A stretch of DNA of 9,125 bases from an uncultured Candidatus Melainabacteria bacterium (lineage in GTDB: Bacteria > Cyanobacteriota > Vampirovibrionia > Gastranaerophilales > Gastranaerophilaceae), in assembly GCA_934747335.1 (NCBI GenBank), contig CAKVGS010000051.1, positions 1 through 9,125 on the forward strand. Direction: 5' to 3'. The position numbers were made by a program, and so were the translations under genes. Below are positions 5,997 through 9,125 of the stretch, one piece after another. The notes under the pieces are model-generated. The model made no database searches and was not told where the DNA came from. It saw only the letters and a list, made by a program, of their open reading frames with translations. Numbering within the stretch: the first letter of the stretch is position 1; the number at the start of each line of letters is the position of its first letter.

Positions 5997-6092
5997 TTCT
6001 ACCCTCTCTTTGGGAGAGGGTAGAAAATCAAGTTGAGCTCTGCGAAACTTAGATTTTCGGGTGAGGGTTCAAGCCGAAGGCAAGAGAGGGTA
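5997..6092. repeat. Dispersed 87-bp repeat, copy 1 (complete form with terminal inverted repeat)
   Basis: Bases 5997-6083 are identical over 87 bp to 7438-7524, in the same orientation. Internally it starts with a near-perfect hairpin, CTACCCTCTC-TTTGG-GAGAGGGTAG, which here extends to 14 bp of stem. A second stem follows: GAAAATC+AAGTT at 6023-6034 pairs with 6046-6058 with one bulged base. A small GCC-GAA-GGC turn comes after that. Only this copy continues with AAGAGAGGGTA (6082-6092), the exact complement of 6000-6010. The unit 6000-6092 therefore has 11-bp terminal inverted repeats, which supports a discrete small element. The CCCTCTC...GAGAGGG...GGGTGAGGG pattern resembles a widespread intergenic repeat that I recall from many bacteria. 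It lies between divergent promoters. The hairpins lack a T-run on either strand. Confidence 0.85.
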
Positions 6093-6197
6093 TTATTAAC
6101 TTCTATTTTTTTGAAAAATGTTACACTATGTAAATAAGAGTTTTTCTTAATATGACTGAAATATAGCTATTTAGACAGAAACCGATAGCAATTTTTT

Positions 6198-6240
6198 TTA
6201 ATTATTTTACTTTATTAATATATAGTGTACTTAAGTAGGA
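6198..6240 (+). promoter_or_regulatory. Putative promoter and ribosome site of the orphan gene
   Basis: TATAGT at 6221-6226 is a fair -10 box within a very AT-rich stretch. A weak TTAATT sits 17 bp upstream at 6198-6203. Initiation near 6233 would give a leader of about 15 nt containing AGGA at 6237-6240, seven bases before the ATG at 6248. A 10-bp palindrome, TACTTAAGTA (6228-6237), overlaps the expected start point. The preceding stretch 6093-6190 shows nothing else I can support. Confidence 0.35.
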
Positions 6241-6247
6241 AAAATGT

Positions 6248-7396
6248 ATGGTAAACGGTATTAATTCTAATTTTCAAATTCAAAATGTTCAGTTTAACCA
6301 ACCGAGTAAAATCCCTGTGCAGGATAAGAATGTAACCAACCCAATTGATAATTATACAATGGCAGGGTTGGAATCCTTGGGTGTTTACAATATGAGTCTT
6401 GTGAAAAATAAAGAAAACTTTGAGCATAAACCGGCAGAATTAATTGTGCCGGCAGATACTAAAATGAGCCAAGTCAACGGAGAAAAAGTCTGTGATCCAT
6501 ATGGCAAATTAGAATATATCGTTCAGAATGATGGTAAATACGAAACAAGATATTATGCGGATGATGAAGACACTAAAGCCGTAGGGCATATTGAGGTTAG
6601 AGATGCTTATGACGGTAAGTTACTAAAAGAACAAAACTGTGGTAATGATGGACATTGGGCCGATATAACAGAATATTCTCAAGAACAGCCAAATGTTAAT
6701 TATTTTACATCTTATGGAGATGGTAAACTTAATAGCATTGAAAAAGAAGAAAAAATGCCTGATGGTTCAATAAAAAGGTATAGTAAAAGTTTCTATAATA
6801 AAAATCCTGAATTAGGTATTAGGCTTCAAGATAAGAATCATAAAAATTCAATAGACGTAGCTTTTGATTCACAAAATGTAGTAAAAAATATCGATGTTCA
6901 AAAGGAAATTGGTAATACTTCGTACTCTAAATATATAAAATTTAACAAAGGTGCTGTAATTGGTATGAATGAATATAAAGATACTGTTGTCCCTAACTTT
7001 ATGGAACGTGAGGTTTTGAATGATAACGATGTAATGCCGACAGAAAAATTTGACAGAGAAAAATTGGAAACAATGGCTAAAAACAGTCCAAGTGATATTT
7101 ATTCATTCTTTGGAAATGGTAGTTTAAAAGAAATAAATGATAAAAATATAAAGATTGAATTTAATGAAGACGGAAGTCAATGTATAAAAGAATTTTTGGG
7201 TGATGATATTACAAAAATTACATCTTATAAAGATGATGGTTCAATATCCGTTGATTATAAGAATGGAAATACAATAAAAAGTCTAAATATTTCATCAGAA
7301 AACAAACCTACTTATTATAATATTAGTCAAGATGGAAAGTGTTTGCGTTCTGCATCATTTACAGAAGAAGGATATTTGCGTTGGGGCTGCGCATAA
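6248..7396 (+). CDS. Hypothetical protein with repeated DG-turn segments
   Basis: I do not recognise this 382-residue protein. It has no signal peptide and no membrane span. The first 40 residues are Asn/Gln-rich (MVNGINSNFQIQNVQFNQPS) and look disordered. The rest is polar and repeats short beta-turn segments of the form [D/N]G[S/K] followed by alternating residues, at about 95, 122, 158, 172, 290, 308, 330 and 362. This suggests a beta-hairpin repeat fold, loosely like MORN or YD-type repeats, though spacing is irregular. Ile is often coded by ATA in the C-terminal half, unlike the core genes nearby, which suggests low expression or foreign origin. The start is supported by AGGA seven bases upstream; another ATG four bases earlier is out of frame. 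The gene stands alone, divergent from the phosphoesterase and convergent with fabF, and is bracketed by two identical 87-bp repeats. It could be a lineage-specific structural or secreted-effector-like protein. Confidence 0.8.
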   Translation: MVNGINSNFQIQNVQFNQPSKIPVQDKNVTNPIDNYTMAGLESLGVYNMSLVKNKENFEHKPAELIVPADTKMSQVNGEKVCDPYGKLEYIVQNDGKYETRYYADDEDTKAVGHIEVRDAYDGKLLKEQNCGNDGHWADITEYSQEQPNVNYFTSYGDGKLNSIEKEEKMPDGSIKRYSKSFYNKNPELGIRLQDKNHKNSIDVAFDSQNVVKNIDVQKEIGNTSYSKYIKFNKGAVIGMNEYKDTVVPNFMEREVLNDNDVMPTEKFDREKLETMAKNSPSDIYSFFGNGSLKEINDKNIKIEFNEDGSQCIKEFLGDDITKITSYKDDGSISVDYKNGNTIKSLNISSENKPTYYNISQDGKCLRSASFTEEGYLRWGCA

Positions 7397-7437
7397 TAGA
7401 AAGGCGTAGTTAATATTCCTGTATTTGCAAATCAGAC

Positions 7438-7524
7438 TTCTACCCTCTCTTTGGGAGAGGGTAGAAAATCAAGTTGAGCTCTGCGAAACTTAGATTTTCG
7501 GGTGAGGGTTCAAGCCGAAGGCAA
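7438..7524. repeat. Dispersed 87-bp repeat, copy 2 (lacks the outer inverted repeat)
   Basis: This is identical to 5997-6083 and in the same orientation, starting 42 bp after the stop of the orphan gene. The leading hairpin (TTCTACCCTCTC against GAGAGGGTAGAA) is intact. After GGCAA the sequence diverges to ATATTATTT, so the closing AAGAGAGGGTA of copy 1 is missing. Copy 2 therefore looks 3'-truncated, or copy 1 has a boundary that copy 2 lost. Confidence 0.85.
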
Positions 7525-7595
7525 TATTATTTATTAGATTTATAAATTCTTGGACGTTTAACAATTTTAATGAAACTAACAAAGTAATCCAAATT

Positions 7596-7634
7596 TAAAA
7601 TGGTATTTGAGCTATACGCTCAAATACCATTTTA
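7596..7634. terminator. Bidirectional intrinsic terminator between the orphan gene and fabF
   Basis: A perfect 17-bp stem (7596-7612 with 7618-7634) closes a five-base TATAC loop. The stem has A-runs on its 5' side and T-runs on its 3' side on both strands, so it can stop transcription from either direction. It lies 33 nt past the fabF stop and about 200 nt past the orphan gene stop. Confidence 0.85.
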
Positions 7635-7667
7635 GATTTCGTTAAACTTCCTTTATTTTAGCTCAAG

Positions 7668-8921
7668 TTACACTTCTTTGAATACCAAAGTTGCGTTGTG
7701 ACCACCAAATCCGAATGAATTTGAAAGTGCTGCATGAACTTTCTTTTCTCTTGCTTTATGTGGAACATAATCAAGATTAGCAACGTGTTCATCTTGGTTA
7801 TCAAGGTTAATTGTTGGAGGAACTTTGCCGTCTGTAATAGTTTTAATACAAACGATACCTTCAACAGCACCTGTTGCACCTAACATGTGACCATGCATGC
7901 TCTTTGTTGAACTTACTAACAAGTTTGGATTTTTTTCCTTGTCACCAAAAATCTTAGCAATAGCTTGAGATTCTGCAACGTCACCTAAACCAGTACTTGT
8001 TCCGTGTGGATTGATATAATCAATGTCTTCAGGTTTCATACCTGCATCAGCAAGAGCCAATTCCATAGCCTTAATTGCGCCATTGCCATCAGGATCCGGT
8101 GCAACCATGTCATAAGCGTCAGCTGATTGACCGTAACCAACAATTTCTGCATAAATTTTAGCACCACGAGCTTTTGCGTGTTCGTATTCTTCAAGAACAA
8201 CTACACCTGCGCCTTCGCCCATTACAAAACCATCTCTATCTTTATCATAAGGTCTTGAAGCTTTTGTAGGTTCATCGTTTCTCTTAGAAAGAGTTCTAGC
8301 CGCTGTGAATGCACCAATACCTAATGTTGTGATTGTAGCTTCGCAACCGCCGGCTACCATAACATCTGCATCGCCATATTGAATTGTTCTGAATGCATCA
8401 CCAATTGAGTGAGAACCTGTTGCACAAGCAGAAACAACAGCTTTGTTTACACCTTTGTAACCATGTTTCATAGATACACGACCTGACGCCATATCAACGA
8501 TTAGCATAGGAACTGTGAATGGAGAACCTTTTGTAGGTCCTTTATTAATCATAGCCATGTGGTTCTTTTCAAATGTTTTAAAACCACCTGCTGCTGAACT
8601 TACCAAAACACCAATTCTATATGGGTCAATGTCAGCTTCGTCAATACCTGAATCTGCGATAGCTTCATCTGCTGCTACCATTGCAAATTGAGTAAATCTA
8701 TCCATTCTGTTTGCATCCTTAGAAGACATATAATCTTCAGGATTAAAATCTTTATCTTTAATTTCACCGGCTATTTTTACAGTGTGTTTTTCTGTATCAA
8801 TAGATTCGATTAGTGAAACACCGCTTTTACCATTAAGAAGAGCATTCCAAAAATTATCAACTCCAATACCGCATGGAGTAACTGCTCCCATCCCTGTTAT
8901 AACAACTCTACGTTTTGTCAT
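7668..8921 (-). CDS. fabF: 3-oxoacyl-[acyl-carrier-protein] synthase II
   Basis: FabF condenses malonyl-ACP with a growing acyl-ACP in type II fatty-acid elongation. The protein has 417 residues from the chosen start, normal for the family. It shows the thiolase-fold Cys-His-His set: nucleophile Cys166 in VSACATGSH, His306 in NPHGTSTGLGD, and His343 in SSTKSMHGHMLGATGAVEG with Lys340. The gatekeeper Phe405 lies in NSFGFGGHNA. I chose ATG at 8919-8921 because the protein then begins MTKRRVVITGMGAVTPCG, the standard FabF N-terminus, and a strong purine-rich ribosome site precedes it; a longer frame would need TTG at 8942, inside that site. It lies downstream of acpP on the same strand, the usual acpP-fabF order, but a terminator-like hairpin lies between them. 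Its own terminator is at 7596-7634. Confidence 0.98.
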   Translation of the reverse strand: MTKRRVVITGMGAVTPCGIGVDNFWNALLNGKSGVSLIESIDTEKHTVKIAGEIKDKDFNPEDYMSSKDANRMDRFTQFAMVAADEAIADSGIDEADIDPYRIGVLVSSAAGGFKTFEKNHMAMINKGPTKGSPFTVPMLIVDMASGRVSMKHGYKGVNKAVVSACATGSHSIGDAFRTIQYGDADVMVAGGCEATITTLGIGAFTAARTLSKRNDEPTKASRPYDKDRDGFVMGEGAGVVVLEEYEHAKARGAKIYAEIVGYGQSADAYDMVAPDPDGNGAIKAMELALADAGMKPEDIDYINPHGTSTGLGDVAESQAIAKIFGDKEKNPNLLVSSTKSMHGHMLGATGAVEGIVCIKTITDGKVPPTINLDNQDEHVANLDYVPHKAREKKVHAALSNSFGFGGHNATLVFKEV

Positions 8922-8936
8922 CTTCCCCTTTTCCTT
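8922..8936 (-). promoter_or_regulatory. Ribosome binding site that fixes the fabF start
   Basis: The minus strand reads AAGGAAAAGGGGAAG directly before ATG 8921. AAGG (8933-8936) or GGGG (8925-8928) can pair with the anti-Shine-Dalgarno. Its position supports the ATG over the upstream in-frame TTG at 8942. Confidence 0.7.
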
Positions 8937-8955
8937 AATCAATTTACTGTTTACA

Positions 8956-9001
8956 CAAATAATAAATAAAGAGGGCGAAAATATATAATCCTCACCCTCT
9001 T
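8956..9001 (-). terminator. Terminator or attenuator between acpP and fabF
   Basis: Read on the minus strand, AAGAGGGUGA (9001-8992) pairs with UCGCCCUCUU (8978-8969), giving ten pairs including one U-G, around a 13-base AT-rich loop. The T-rich TATTTATTATTTG follows. It starts 19 nt after the acpP stop. The loop is larger and the T-run more interrupted than in a strong terminator, so partial read-through into fabF is plausible. No strong separate fabF promoter is seen in the 47 bases that follow. Confidence 0.6.
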
Positions 9002-9020
9002 AATATAATTTTAAAACTTA

Positions 9021-9125
9021 CTATGAGTGAGCTTCGATGTAGTTAACTGCATCTTGAACTGTTTGAATTTTTTCAGCTTCTTCATCAGGAATTTCGCAAC
9101 CGAATTCTTCTTCGAAAGCCATAAC
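9021..9125 (-). CDS. acpP: Acyl carrier protein, C-terminal part (partial)
   Basis: The last 34 residues of ACP are present, from VMAFEEEFGCEIPDEEAEKI to VQDAVNYIEAHS and a TAG stop. This is helices II-IV of the usual acidic four-helix bundle; the phosphopantetheine-carrying DSL serine lies upstream, outside the window. The acidic, near-canonical sequence and the position immediately before fabF make the call secure although the gene is cut. ACP carries acyl intermediates to FabF and other fatty-acid enzymes in the cytoplasm. A terminator-like hairpin follows its stop. Confidence 0.95.
   Translation of the reverse strand, partial: VMAFEEEFGCEIPDEEAEKIQTVQDAVNYIEAHS

Noticed and set aside
5995..6027. 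Strong 14-bp hairpin considered as a terminator for the phosphoesterase or orphan gene.
   Set aside because: On both strands it has T's before and A's after the stem, the reverse of an intrinsic terminator, and it lies upstream of both divergent genes.
6122..6229. 7-bp inverted repeat TACACTA (6122-6128) and TAGTGTA (6223-6229) near the orphan gene promoter.
   Set aside because: Too short and too far apart in AT-rich DNA to rise above chance.
6228..6237. TACTTAAGTA palindrome as an operator.
   Set aside because: A 10-bp AT-rich palindrome is expected by chance and no second copy or regulator is nearby; mentioned only within the promoter entry.
8940..8942. TTG start giving fabF seven extra residues (MIKEKGK).
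   Set aside because: The extra codons overlap the ribosome site for the ATG at 8921, and the family N-terminus begins at MTKRR.
1..9125. CRISPR arrays, tRNA, rRNA, toxin-antitoxin pairs, phage genes or a defence system.
   Set aside because: No regularly spaced short repeats, cloverleaf-forming tracts or recognisable proteins of these classes were seen on either strand.

Overview
The window is AT-rich bacterial chromosome carrying mostly core genes: translation (infB, ylxR, prfA), isoprenoid synthesis (ispE) and fatty-acid synthesis (fabF, acpP). These are mixed with a few accessory genes and short repeat elements. The RF1 core sequence resembles cyanobacterial RF1. Together with the low GC and an unrecognised 382-residue protein starting MVNGINSNFQ, this suggests a non-photosynthetic cyanobacterial relative of the Gastranaerophilales/Melainabacteria type. 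That placement is inference from memory of family sequences, not a search result; an AT-rich Firmicute-like or other gut bacterium is not excluded.

Layout: 1-1000 holds ylxR followed by the N-terminal 243 codons of infB (minus strand; infB runs off the left edge). 1001-1272 is a gap almost filled by a 208-bp MITE-like inverted-repeat element that abuts the prfA stop codon. 1273-2358 is prfA (RF1, minus). A 95-bp divergent promoter region separates it from a plus-strand pair, 2454-4348: a sugar-type ABC permease overlapping by one base a GT4-type glycosyltransferase. That pair converges on, and overlaps by 19 bp, the minus-strand pair of a metallophosphoesterase and ispE (4330-5936). The 311-base gap 5937-6247 holds the phosphoesterase promoter, the first copy of an 87-bp repeat, a featureless AT-rich stretch (about 6093-6190) and a putative promoter for the orphan gene at 6248-7396. 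The second copy of the 87-bp repeat lies just after that gene. A strong bidirectional terminator separates it from fabF (minus, 7668-8921). Upstream of fabF is a terminator-like hairpin and then the last 34 codons of acpP.

Working together: acpP and fabF supply the carrier and the elongating condensing enzyme of type II fatty-acid synthesis. IspE makes a MEP-pathway intermediate. prfA, infB and ylxR serve translation and RNA processing. The permease/glycosyltransferase pair is probably concerned with carbohydrate, but its substrate and partner subunits are not in view.

I found no convincing new multi-gene system. The best leads are two possible leaderless genes (ylxR and the permease) with -10 boxes exactly 6 nt from the start codon, the MITE-like element at the end of prfA, and identical direct repeats bracketing an orphan gene.
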